DNA of 64,000 nucleotides from Corella eumyota (lineage: Eukaryota > Chordata > Ascidiacea > Phlebobranchia > Corellidae), in NCBI GenBank assembly GCA_963082875.1, contig OY720098.1, positions 10,230,001 to 10,294,000 on the forward strand. The letters run 5' to 3'. A program made the translations under genes and the position numbers. The notes below the pieces were generated by a model. It saw only the letters and a program-made list of their open reading frames with translations, had not been told where the DNA came from and ran no database searches. Of this stretch, positions 1 through 21,713 are shown piece after piece; positions within the stretch are counted from its first letter, which is position 1, and every line of letters starts with the position of its first letter.

Positions 1-1630
1 TCTGGTGTTGAGCTTGACCCATAAAATGTTGCTTATTACTAAAACACCTTATCATTAGAATATGGGCAAGTATAACTAGGCTAAGATTCAGGGTTAAAAC
101 CAAGGGTATTTTGTTGTCAGGAATTCTGTATTGAGGTAGGGAGGATGGGAACCATGAGTAAGCCAAATAAACTACAGTTCCCTAAAACATAAAAAAATGG
201 TTTTAAGTCCAGTTAGAACTATAAAGGCAACAATTAAAATAATCTAGTGTTTAAGGCAGTGAACAGTGGGTAAATTTTTAAAGAATGTAGGTCTGTAGTT
301 TCCTTTAAAAGTAACATATGACATAGAAAAATATTTTCTACCAAACAAATTTGTTTCAACTTACTTTAAAAAAGTTAAGTCTTGTTAAAATAGGCAAGTA
401 ACAACAAATTGTGTAACATAAATTGACAAACCTGCAATGATGCTGCGGCATAAAACACAACCAAATTTAACATCCATTTACAACCTGGTACAAATAATGC
501 ATAGACAGCTGCTAACTGTAAAACAAAAAACAAGTTAAACACATAAAAAATAAAATTTCAATATAAAACATAGCAACTTAAACTATATACGATCTAAACC
601 ATTACACTAAAACCATAACTTAGAATTTAATATTATGTTAACCTTAAAAAAACTTGCCCTATGTTAAGTAACTGTAATAAAATAATCAGATTTCAACCTG
701 AAATGGTATGCCATAAAGTGCAGTGTACAACACCCATAAGCTGCCAAAGTTTGAAGGGTCTAGTATGTAAGGCTCATAATTAACAACATAACTCTCTACT
801 ATAGGTATTTTTGATCCTAAAGCCCCAAGACCTCTAACACAACTGAATACACTTGCTAGTACGAGCCCAATACTCCAATATTTATCAACCCATTGAAAAT
901 TTGATGATGGTCTAAAAAAATATATAAAACGGTAAGTTATGAAATCTTAATAAATTAGTTTTATGCGAAATCATAATTATAATTACTTTGCTTTATTGTC
1001 GCTATTTGTTATTGTTCTAGGTTTAGCCAGAAAATGGACTAATACCCAAACTGGAAAAACAACCCAAAGTATGGTTATCAAAGAAGAGTATTCAAGCTTA
1101 TCTGAATAAATGCCACTAAGGGCACCCAGCATTAGAGTGAATTGACTTGTAATCACCCCACCACACCAATACAAAGACATTTCTCTGTGATCTATGTCGT
1201 TATCAATTTGATAAATAATGACCAGATACATAAAATAGTTTACTATCGCATTCCAGAATTGGGCCATTGTTCCATGAGGTGTTGCAAGGTAAACTTCTCC
1301 ATGCTCGAAATAAGCAGCATTTTTGCTCCTCCCAAATAATTCTAACCTTCCTATTTGCAAAGCAAAATCAGCAACCGATGCCCACATGAATAGGCAACAC
1401 ACATAATAAAACAAACCCCTTCCTTCTAGGCCCCTTTCAGGCGAACCCTTTACCTCAGAGGGGGGTAAAAGTATTTCAACAACCCCGATAATGACCCCAA
1501 GTAATATAAACCCAATTATCATAAGAGGTAATGGTTCAGATAGCAATTCATAACTTGTAACAAATGTCACCAATGGCCATGCTGATAGGCTTATTGCGAC
1601 TGACACAAAAACACCAAAAAGACGAGACAT
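1..1630 (-). CDS. TM6SF: TM6SF1/2-like multi-pass membrane protein, partial (C-terminal end off window)
   Basis: Four exons are visible on the minus strand: 987-1630 (start ATG at 1630), 698-911, 432-515 and 1-31, with consistent phases and GT-AG borders. The last exon runs off the left edge. The protein has many hydrophobic helices. It carries family-specific blocks: EVYLATPHGTMAQFWNAIVN in exon 1 (GEPYLRTAHG-type block), FRGL-like SCVRGLGALGS and YEPYILDP in exon 2, and FVPGCKWML in exon 3, all matching the TM6SF1/TM6SF2 pattern with its paired EXPERA domains. TM6SF proteins are endoplasmic reticulum/Golgi membrane proteins; TM6SF2 in mammals affects lipidation of secreted lipoproteins, and the EXPERA fold is shared with sterol isomerases. 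Whether this is TM6SF1 or TM6SF2, or predates that split, cannot be told here. The substrate is unknown. Confidence 0.85.
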
Positions 1631-4600
1631 CGTTGTGAAAATTTTTTTTTAATAAGTAATCTTAAAATAAATAATTTAATCTAAAGAATATTTTTTTTGC
1701 TTCCACTTTTAAAATTTGCTTAGTTTAGCACTGCTTTGCAAAATTAATTAGATTTCAAGCCAAGATTATTCTCGACAACCTGACAAAACCGTTTTTACAC
1801 AACTAAAAATACAATTTTTTTAAACGTTTATTTAAAAAAACTTTTTTTGCATTAGAAAGGGAAACCCCCCATTTTTTGAACTTTTTTTTATCCCCAATAT
1901 TTAATAAAATTATGGAAAACTCAAAAACAAAAAAAAGTTAATCTTTTGTAAGAATAACGTATTCTATATATTGTTTGAAAAATAATTTTTAGAATATTTA
2001 ACGGCGACGACAATTTTTTACAATACGTCTAAACAGCATGCAAAAATTTAAATTTACAAAAAATGTGTAAGAATCAAATTCTATAAAACCGGTGGCACTG
2101 GCAGCAAAAAATTTGTTTTATTAAGCACTAAGCACTTTTGTATACACACGAAATTAATGTCCATAAACCTTTAAAAATGAGGATAAATAAAAGTACACAC
2201 CTTATTAGTTGAAAAGAAGATAACTTTCACAATAATAAAATTACTGTCCAAATAGGATTATGACTCAAGTTTGCTTAAAATTTACAGAAACTAAATTTCT
2301 AATTGTTCTCACTAAAAATGATCGTCAGGTATTACTAAAAGGACGTCACCAGTCAATTCTCAATGAAAAAAATTGACCAATAACAATCGAAAAACAGCGA
2401 TTTACAAATAATTCGAGTTGGTCTAATCGTCATAATCTATCACCCTACGGAAAACCCAATAAAATATAATGACCTCATGACGTCAAAGGGAAAAGTTGGG
2501 TTTATTTGGTTTGGCCGGTATACGTGACGGTGATCAAAATTCTAAATTGTTTGCACTTAAGCAAAACTGTCGAAAATATCATTGTTTGCTTAAATCAACG
2601 TTAAACAAATATGCGCTAAATTCTTCCGGCAACTTATTTCGTAAATGACGAAAAGTTTCGTAACAATTTAGGAAAGAGGACTTTTTTAAATGATATAAAT
2701 TTTTAAAAAACATACTTTTTAATTTTTACCATTTTTACCAACTAAATATATATTTTTAATTAAAAAAATACTTTCAAATTATTCCGCATTTATTTAAACG
2801 TACAAAATTTTTTATAATTTTCTGCTTAGACAAATAATTTCTCTCTAAAAACACTTGCAGGCAACCACAAAACGAACATTAGCAACCGTATTGTTGATTG
2901 TTTTTGTAAATTGAACATTGACCTTTTAAAATTATAAAAAATTTAATGCCCCAGACCGATTAGTAGTGTAACATTCTGTATAACTACTAGGTAAATAGCC
3001 TTATAACCGAACAAACAAACATGCACTTTAGGTTACGTTTACTTTAAAATAAAACATTTATGTTGCTACCCCAAGCAATAACTTTAACAATAGCACTGAA
3101 GGAAATTAATGCAATTAAATCGAACTACCTAGTTTACATATTTCTCCGCCTGTGGTAATACAAACACTTCCATTTGATTAAATTGTATTGAATTATTTTA
3201 TAATCTTTCAAATTTATGACTTTAACAATCTTGCTGGTATTTGTACAAAGTTTTGCGAGAAACATCTCATTAGTTAGTGCTGGCTTGAAGCAAAAGATTT
3301 CTAAATTTTTTTAAAGGGATTTAAAAGTACGTTATTACATTAAGAATATTAAGTTAAATATTTTAACCGTTAAATGGTATTAAACTAATATTTTATATTT
3401 CTGTTGCAAAGATGTTCTTTTTTTAATTTAAATTTTTTTTAGCTTTTGGCAAATGCAAAATGTGACTTTGGTAATGTCAAAATTTAAAGAAATATTTACT
3501 TAGGTGGTCTGTGTAATAATAGTTAAGAAAAATTTATTAAATTTATCGCACAAAAATGTTTATTAAAAATTCCAAAAACAACTTTTAATAAACGTTTATT
3601 TTAGTAAACTGTATTTAATTTTTAATTTATTTTAACTATGCGTATTTAGGTTCTCAAATTCTCTAATTTTTAATAATTAGTAAAAGCTTTTTGGAGTTAT
3701 TTTTATTTTTACGGTACAATTTACTGATTTAGGTCGCAATATTAGGTAACTAATAGTTTAGTCTTGTTAAGGTATCTTTAAATCTTCGGTATATTGACAT
3801 AATAGTAATCTGTGGGTATTTTAAGAATGTAAAATTAGCGCCTCTGACCTGGTCAGTCTATTTGCGAGATGTGTTCTAATTCAACAAACAATTTACATGT
3901 TTGTAGTTAAATTTACACTGACCACATTTTGTAAAAAATGTTGTGTTAAAATGTCTTTTAAGCGGGAATTACGAATATAGTTAAATTATTCTTTTGTATT
4001 ACTGCTTTAATTTTAGAATATAGATTACTTAGTTAAGGTATGCGTTTTTTTAATTTTTATTAAATATTTTAGGTCACTAGAAAAAAAATATAATGAAATA
4101 GGAAACTGATAACCATTTGAAATTTATCGGTAAGTACACTTTAGTATTTTTTTGATCAGAAATAATAAACAAATTGTCAACAGAAAATCCACAATGTATT
4201 GTTTAACATAAAACTAAACGTTTAAAAAATTACTATTTTTGTAATTAATTTCAGTTGTTGTATATTAGATTGGGTATAAATCTTAACCGTAATATTTTTT
4301 GCATCGTCATACTAAAACTGTGTTATATTTCTTTATACAAAAAAAACGCGAAACAAAATGTCAAACACCCACACAAAAACTTAGCGTCAAGTTAGTTTAA
4401 TTACAAATTATTTATTACTACTATGTCTGATTACATAGGAATGATAAATTGTTGCCTTAATCTGGGAGTGTGCAAAGGCCAAGTGTGTTTGCACAGTTTT
4501 GTACAAATATAACCTATAAATTTAGCAGTCTGCTAATTGCTATTAGGGCTATCATTAAACCTTGTTCAAACCTGGGTTGCAGTTCAGAGAAAATGTTACT

Positions 4601-6296
4601 TTAATTAATTATAAAATTCCGTTCTCAATTCTTTTTATATGTTTTTTTGTGAATGTTAAGACAACAAACTTTGACATTGTTTAAATTAGAACTTGTGTGG
4701 GTTTGCTTACGTGCGTTCGGTTTGAGTTCGGTACCTTTATTGTGTTAACTTTACTTTGTTTAATTTAATTAAAGTGTTAGCTGGGTTGACGTTAATTTGT
4801 TTAACTTGTGGTTAGTTTTTACAGCTCTAAAATTTGTCAACTCAATTGAAAAATACCCTATAAACATCGCTCTTTAAGAATCTGTAGTCTAAACTCTTTT
4901 TTTATTTTAAATTATATTATTGAAAAGTTTAAGAAGTTGCGCAATATAAAAAAGGTAGTAAAAAACATGACAATACCAACCCTATAGCGTACTTTTCAAT
5001 TATAGAATTTTTATAAGCACTTGGTTAAATTTTTGAATATGTTGAAGAACACTTGATAATGACTAAGCTTTTTAAAATAGCCTTATAAGAACAATATTAA
5101 AAATGAAATTTCCCGTTGGGGTACAAACTTTAAAAAAGGTTGTAAATCAACTTATAGGTTTTAAAACAACTTAAACTGAAGTGGGGAAATTTGGAACATA
5201 TTCTCGCTAATACTTGAAGTACCTATGATGTAATTTAGTTTTACACATATCTGTAGACTTTTAATATTAAGTAGTATTCAAAATCAATTTTGCTATTATA
5301 GTTAGTTTTTTCGTGTGTTGAATTTTGAAGCCGTTATTTCACTTTTAACTTAATTTTTATTTTAGTTTTGAAGTTGTTTATCATAATTGATTGACGTAGT
5401 TTAAAGTGTTAAATAGTGATTTATCCTAAAACATTTTACTAAATTTATAAAGATGATTCGTTCGAAAGATATGTTCAGATGAAAGTTATTTATAGTCAAT
5501 CTATTATATCAACTAGTGTTAGTTATCAACGTTTAAGTTAAGAAACAAATCTTACGAAGTTATTAGGGATTTTTCTAAATTGCGTATTTTTATTAACAAA
5601 AACAAATTACAAATAAAAAAAGTTTTTATTTATCAAAAAAACAGTTGAGAAAGTGGCTTTGAAAAATTTACATATCTATAAAGTATATTGTCGATAAATA
5701 TATTAAAACTACGTTGTTCTTTTTGTGGTCAGTCGTAAAAAAGTATTTAAAAACAAGTTTGGGGGCTGTCAATGTGATAATAAAAAAGATATTGTATGGA
5801 AAAATGTTAAAAGGCACCTTCCAACAAACATAAATCTGTTTCGTAACAGCAGTTTATTTTAAACGATTAAGTTTCGTAATACTAGTGAAATAGTAATTTA
5901 TCCACTTCAAATACCAAACTGTCATGTGCTTTTTTTTAATCTCTTATTTATAAAAGGGAATTTTGTTTTAATTTAAACTGAGGAGCTACCGGTCTGGTTT
6001 ATAGATAAGTTTATAGATCGAGAGATTACGTAAGCAAACAATGCCTAATGTCAATATTGTCTGCTCGTATAAAACCATTTACGTGATATAGTCAGCAAAG
6101 TCAGTTCTCACATTAACCTAGTGTAGATCAAGTATTAGTAAACTTAAAATTTAGTTCTTAACAGTTTTAAATACGTTTTAAAACAAAGAATAAAAAGTCT
6201 ATGTTTTTATAAGTTAATTAGTAATATATAATAACAGCAATTACTTTTATAGTTTTATAGTTTCAAAAATATTAAGGTAATTACCTAGTTAACAAA
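1631..6296. other. Intergenic region between two divergent genes
   Basis: About 4.7 kb of AT-rich DNA separates the start codon of the TM6SF-like gene (-) from that of the PKG-like gene (+), so it should contain both promoters and any 5' untranslated exons. I see no convincing coding exon. A less AT-rich stretch near 2330-2560 carries a CCAAT-type box (near 2379) and a CRE-like ATGACGTCA (near 2475), the sort of island expected at a promoter, but no start site can be fixed. The rest shows only homopolymer runs. Confidence 0.5.
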
Positions 6297-14868
<8,572 letters not shown>

Positions 14869-15439
14869 TAATTTGTTTTTGATGTTTTTTTTAGATCATG
14901 ACCTCTCGAAATTATGATATACAAAAAACGACGTCACAAAAACATGCAACATTGTACGTACTAAAGTGGTCAAACTACTTATAAGTTACTTATAAAAAAA
15001 TACCATAAAAATGTTTTTCTTTGTTTATTTAATGTACTTTTTGATAAAAAATATTCGTTGTGTAGAAAATAGTAAAAAATTAATTACCAACATATCGTAA
15101 TGCTCTTTTAGGAAGAAAAAGATTATATTTTTAAATTGAAATGCTACTAACTGAGTTGTATTAAGTGTTTATATCTAGTGTGTTTGATATTGAAGTATAG
15201 CTCTTTTTGTTTTTTTATATATTTATAATTTCCGCTACATCGAATACTGTGCAATTTCTTTTTTCTTTTGTTTTTAATTTTATTTTTGTGTTGCGTAGGC
15301 ATGTTAGGTTTTGTCGCAGTTTATATTCGAGATTCGATCAACAATTTTAAATAGGTTTTTTGTCATGTAAAAAAATGGAATTAAAAAAAATTAACTTGTT
15401 TTTTTTATGCACGTGTTGCAATTGGATATAAATGTATGC

Positions 15440-15445
15440 AATAAA
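15440..15445 (+). terminator. Candidate poly(A) signal AATAAA of the PKG-like gene
   Basis: AATAAA lies about 570 bp after the PKG stop codon and is followed by T-rich DNA. It would give a long but reasonable 3' UTR. Other A-rich variants lie closer to the stop, so the site actually used is uncertain. Confidence 0.4.
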
Positions 15446-15628
15446 ATAGAATGGTTTTTTTACTTACTTAGTTTAAAACATTATTAAATATTTAAAACAG
15501 TTAAAATGAAACGAAAAATAGAACTTATTTACGTAAAAACCTAAGTCATGCGAAGCGAGACGGGGAATCACCTTATTGTTAAGTTATTTCTTGCTCCAAT
15601 TAGTTGCCGCTGAAGTAGCGCGCGTGTA

Positions 15629-15636
15629 TATAAAAA
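15629..15636 (+). promoter_or_regulatory. TATA-like box upstream of PARP gene
   Basis: TATAAAAA follows a short GC-rich stretch (GAAGTAGCGCGCG) and a CCAAT-like box near 15595, about 350 bp before the PARP start codon. This is a classical TATA arrangement in otherwise featureless AT-rich DNA. In such DNA a TATA match alone is weak; the GC-rich block and the position make it worth noting. Confidence 0.4.
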
Positions 15637-15984
15637 GAAACCACAATGTGCTTCATCTTACTTACGTGTCTGTTTGCGTATTTGCATGACTGGGTAATCA
15701 TGTGATCCTTATTAACAAACCTTCGCAAGTATTAATAGGCTGAGTCAAGTTGAGGTAAATATAAGTTAATGTTACGTAGTTAGGCATTTAAGTTTTATTT
15801 TTGTTGATCAATTTAACATTTTAAAATTATGCGTCACCTGTGACAGGTTGTTAAAAACTCGCTAAAACTGTTTTTGATTTTTAAATTTTAATTGATTTTT
15901 TTTACTTTTAGTGATGTACTTAAACGTAGTTTTTTTTTAAATTAAAACAATAAACAGGCAAAAAAATTATAGTGATTTTCTAAA

Positions 15985-18900
15985 ATGGGGGGTTCAGCAT
16001 CAACAGAAGAAACTGTAAAAACTTTCGAATATAAATGTCATGATTATTTTGTGGCCAAGTTTTTGGCCAAATCTTCAAGCTGTAAAGATGAAATCACTAG
16101 AATAACCCAAGATGTTGCAACTGCATTTTTATTTTCTTACGAGAATAATGATGCAAAAATTATTTTTACTTTAAAAAATGTAAGTAAATTGTAAACTTAA
16201 CTGAAACATGTTTGTTTGAATAGGCTAAAAATATGATTTAGGATAATGATTTATCTGGTTGTTTAAAGGTTGTTTTGCATTATTATAATAAAAAATTTAA
16301 TATTTGGTAAATTATATTTTTTTTAAAGATTGATCTGAATGCTAATATCAATCAAGGCTCAATTGAGAAAATTTGCAAGCAAAATCTAGATAAATACTTC
16401 GCAGAATTTATTTCAGTTAACAAAGATATTTCAAAATGTAAAAATCCACCAAATTATTGTTTTATACGAGACAATAACTTAAACTGTGATGCTGAATGGA
16501 ATTTGCCTACTTATGTTCGAATAACAGGAAAACAAAAAGATGTTAAAAAAGCTTTGGCAATTCTAAAAAGCTTGCAACAAAAATCAACTGAACCACCTAC
16601 AACTGCAAAACCAAAACAGTCAAATATGACGGCACTTCCATCAAACAGTCAGTCCAATTTGTCAAACAATTCCGGCTTAGTAAATTCTAGTAAAAAGGCC
16701 ACTTTAAAAAACTCTACTCCAACTACTGCCTTCGATCTCTCCTCTTCTTCTAAACCTTTCACTGTGCCTTCTACTCCATCCTCCAAGATTTCTTCTTCAC
16801 CAACGAGTATTTCTTCTCATTATTGTACACCACCTTCTAAGACATCATCTGATAAGGAATCTGAAGATATGATGCTAAGGTAAGATAACATTTTAATGTA
16901 TTTTTGTAGGGGAACTGAATGTATTGTTGTTGTTAACCCAGGTAGAATATCACTAGTTGTACTATTTGTAATCTATGTTAAACAAGCATCTTAAAAAAAT
17001 ATTGCTGTTTCTAAAAGAACGTGTTTATAGCGAAACATGATATTAAAAAAAATTGTTAAATTAATAATAAAGGGAAATTTGCATTCTAATTTACATAACT
17101 ATTGTTTTTAGTTTTAGAGAATGTATCATACCTGCAAAGGACATCTCTATCGGTCATTTTATTCGATTTCAACCAATTCATACTTACAGTTTAAAGAATG
17201 CATTTCAAGATATAGCAAATGTTAATATAGAGTATATTGAAAAAGACAAAAAAATTGAATTCCACTTTGAGGTAGATATGTTTATTTTTTTTATATTTTC
17301 ACAGATTTTATAATCCAGATTCGATAAAAACCAAAATATGCTGTACCGTAAAACTTGCTAAAATTGCATTTATGTAGGTTATAAAAAATATTTGTGATTT
17401 TTGCTTTTATAGAGTTGCAAACCTGATTCAGAAAAATTTAAGTCAAGGTGTGAAAAAAAACTTGAAGAATTCCTATCTGATTATAAAAAAGTTACCAGGT
17501 CATATACTAGAGCTAGTATCAATAATGAAAAACGGGCCAATTCATACTTTTTTCAAGATTCGGACAGACAGAATAATGCTATATACTATCGATGGTATTT
17601 AAACGAAGGAAAAATTTTTGTGTCCGGTCTTGTTGAAAATGTTGACCGCAAACTCGAAGAATGTGATTCTTGTTTACAAGTGCTAGATAGGTTTGTTAAG
17701 ATTAAAATATTTTGTTGAGAAAAAAATCTTTTTAACTTTGTTGCACTAACCTTAAAGCATGAAAGTTACTTTTGGTACTCTTAGTTAAATTTGCTTTTGG
17801 TACTCTTGGTCAGAGGTTGGCTTTATTATATTTTTTGTTTTAAGTAAATTAATGTTTAAAATCAAAAAATGTTAATATTAAGATTTTGTATTATAAAATA
17901 GGAATAATTTCTATTTAATATATAAAAAAGAAGCATATTTAATAGCCAAAAATTTAAATTGCGGTTTTTCATTTTTTTTAATATTAAGCAATTGTTTTAT
18001 TAAAATAAAAATTACTATAAATTTTTTGTTAGAGAGTTTTTTCGATTCGAAATACCATTAAAGGAAAACGAAACGTCACTTGGATATTTTATAAAAAATA
18101 AACCCAAATATCGAAATTCAATTCAAGAAAATTTCAGAAATATTTGTAAAGTTTATGTCAATGAAGTGGAACAGGGAAAAATTTCTCTCACATTTAAATC
18201 CAACATTGTGGTAAGAGTTCGTTTGACAGTTAAACCATAAAGTTTTTAAAAACACAAAAATTTCTATAAAATATTTTATATGATTTTCTTATTACTAAAA
18301 AAATAAACTTTGGTTGCTTTTAATAATTGGTTTGTTGTTTAAATCATATTTATTATAAGTTTTTGAAAACCTTAATTCCTACAAAAAAGTTTTCATTTGA
18401 TTTACTTGTTATTAGATTAAAATTAAACTTTAACTGTTTATACTTAAGGTGATGTAGTTTTTATTTGTACGAAAATATAAAGTATATATATTTTTATGGT
18501 AAAACTAGTTGAATTGCTGTGAACTGGTACAGACATATACATATGTGTACATAGACACATACATATGTGTACATATATAAAATTATCGCCTACTAATTTA
18601 CATTATATTTTAATAGTCTAATAGCTTGTTAAATAAAGCATCATTTTTAGATAAGTGGTCATGAAATCGATGTTTTCCAACAAAGGTGTTCTACTTTGTT
18701 GAGCAGCTTTCTAAAACTATTTGATTGTAAAATTTGTGAAAGTCGAATTTTAATGAAACTAAAACAAAAAAATGAAATTTTATTTGAATGTTCTGAGGAT
18801 GTCAATGTCAAAATTCTTGGAACACACAAAGTCAAAATTACTGGATTAAAGGAAAGTGTAAATATAAAATTTGCACTTATATCTGAATTAATAAGGTATG

Positions 18901-19344
18901 CCATCCATTTTAACAAGTCTTATATTTTTATCTTTTATCTGCAAAAAAATTTAACTTGCATTGTTTTAATTTTATTAAATGAAATTTTTTAGAGAAGAGA
19001 GGTCATGGGTTTTAAAATTTGATAATTCTTCCATTGGTCAGTTTGTAAAATTTTCAAATACACATTTTGAAAGATTTCAAAACATGGTTTCAGATTTTGC
19101 TAGAGTTAGTATAGTTCATAATACAAATTTTTGCTTTCAGTCTACAATAAAGGTAATGTAACAAAGTTTATTTAGTATTGTTTGCTTATAAATAAATGTT
19201 ACACAAAGATATATTTGCTTTAAATCAAGTATAGGTAAAAATTGACATACATTTTACTTGTTAAAAAAACATTTTTTTTTGACTTATTTTTTTTTCCAAA
19301 CCATTTTGAAATTTTTTAATTAGCTATAGAAAATAGAATAGTTA

Positions 19345-19382
<38 letters not shown>

Positions 19383-21680
19383 CTTAAATAATCTAATTAA
19401 TTTTAAGCTTGATGATAATGAGAATAAAATCTTTATAAAAAAGTGTCAAGAATCCTTTAAAAATTTTACATCTGAGTTTGAAGCGAAAAAAATTGAAACC
19501 AGCTCACGAAATGTTATCGATATTTTACGACAAAAGAAAAAAGGGTTACTTGAAAGGACAGATGAAATACACATTTCTACTGAAGGAACTATAATTAAAA
19601 TAACAGGTAAAATATCATGAAAAAAATTTAAATAAGCTTAAAAATAATCGATTTAAAAAAGGGATAAAAAAACTCGTTTAGTATATCAAATAAAAATATA
19701 TTCTGTAAAATAACTAATTTTTTTTACTAAGGCATTGCAACAAAAGTGTCTACAAAGGAGGACCAGATTAATAATATTGTTAGCATCATTAAAAGGTATT
19801 AAAATACATTTTGTAAAATAATTAGTGAAAGAATTTTAACAGCGAAATTAATGGTCATTACTAGTAGCATACATATAGAATATTTTTGTTAACTTTGTCA
19901 TTTTTTTAAATTTTATTGAATTTGTAAAACAATTTACAATTTTTTGTCTGTTAAAATGCAACTACTTGAAAATACAAAAAAAAGCAAACATATTAAAAAT
20001 AATGTAAATACATTTTTTGTTGTTTAGTGATCTAGAAACTAGTTCCTTGTTAATCTCAACTAAAAGGGGCATATTGGGAGACTGCCCAGATTTAGTTCAA
20101 AGTCAGGAATTTTTAACTAATAGAAGTCCACACCAAGGTGGTGGACCTCATCTTCAGGGTATAGATCCTTATTTGAACTCCCAGCAGCAGAAGCAGTTGG
20201 GTTCACGAAATGTAAGCCAACCTAGTACATCTGGAAATGTAACTTTACAAGTTTTTTCAACTACTATACTGCACGCTTATAAGCCCAAAGTGGTGTACAG
20301 AGAAAAATGTGAATTTGTTATAGACAACCCACCTATTTTTAGTCTATTGAAAAAGATTTGCAATAATCTATGCTTTATTGATGTAAATGAGAATAAAAAT
20401 CAACCCTTAATGCTTACTTCAAAAAAAAAGGTTGGTTAAAATATTTTTTTAGAGTATATATAAGAAAAAATACTCGTATTTGTTGGTTTAGTATTATTTT
20501 AAACCTTTTTAATCAACAAATTAGCTGTACTAAATTTCTTGTATTTATAAGACATTATAGTTGTGTATATAAACAGTTTATTTTTTAATAAAACTTTTTA
20601 AAATTTAAGATACCCAAAAAAGATTTTGCATTAAAGTCAATATCAAGATTGGAAGATTTCTTTACAGACATCACTGAAAAATTAATTGAACTTAAACCTA
20701 ATGTCATCACAACTCTTAAAAACCTAAAACCTGACTGGTTGCTTAAATTTAATTTAGAATACCCAATTGCCTTAATGTAAGTTAAAATTTTTCTGATGAA
20801 TTGTTTTGCTTGATGTAACTTATTCATCAGTTTAATATAGAACAAACTTTGTGATAGGAATAGGTACTGCACATTATTAGTCATACCTTTCATCTATATT
20901 TTTAATTCAATACGAATCAATTACTCACATACTACTGACTTTTAACTCTAACGTGTATTATGCTGGAACGAAATGAATGTCTTCTTATCTTTCTTACTTT
21001 TGTCTAGTTGGAAAGAATCAAATGATCAAGGTGGTTTGCTAATAAAAGGACCAACAAAAATAGTTTCACTTGTTTATAGTAACTTGCAAAATCACATGAA
21101 AGAAAGGGTTACAAAAAAATCATATTCTTTACTCGAAAGAAGGTAAATATTGTTTTGTTTTAAAAAAAATTGGACATATTCTAAAGTGATTTGTAATATT
21201 ACTATTGTTAATTGTTATTTCTTTCTTATTAGAAAATTTATCAGTTGCAAGGTGGTAGAAAATCTAAATGAAAAATATGATGGAGTGATTAAAATTGATT
21301 GCACTTTACAAAGTAACTGGGTTGTTTTCACAGGAATGAACTCCTTTATATTAACTGTACAAAATGAGTTAACTGATTGCAAGGTAAGGTTGGAAATAAC
21401 ATTTTTACAAAAGCAATGGGATGGTTATGCTCATGGTGTATTACTAACTGTTATAAGACTGGTTTAGTTGTTTTCTATATAGCAGATTTTTATTTTAAAA
21501 TTTAGATAATACAGATTTTAATATCTTAAAATACAGATTTTAGATTTTAGAAGACATTAAATTTATTGTTTGAGTTGCTTGATGAACTTTTTTTATATCA
21601 TCCTTAAGTTATATGTTTTGTAGTTTGTTATAGAATTGTTTGCTTTTGTTTATTGACTTTGTATTATTAAATAATTTACT

Positions 21681-21713
<33 letters not shown>

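Larger units (their letters stand above)
14869..15984. other. 3' flank of PKG gene and promoter region of PARP gene
   Basis: This 1.1-kb stretch follows the PKG stop codon and precedes the PARP start. It contains a candidate poly(A) signal near 15440 and a TATA-like promoter near 15629. No further coding potential is seen. Confidence 0.5.
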
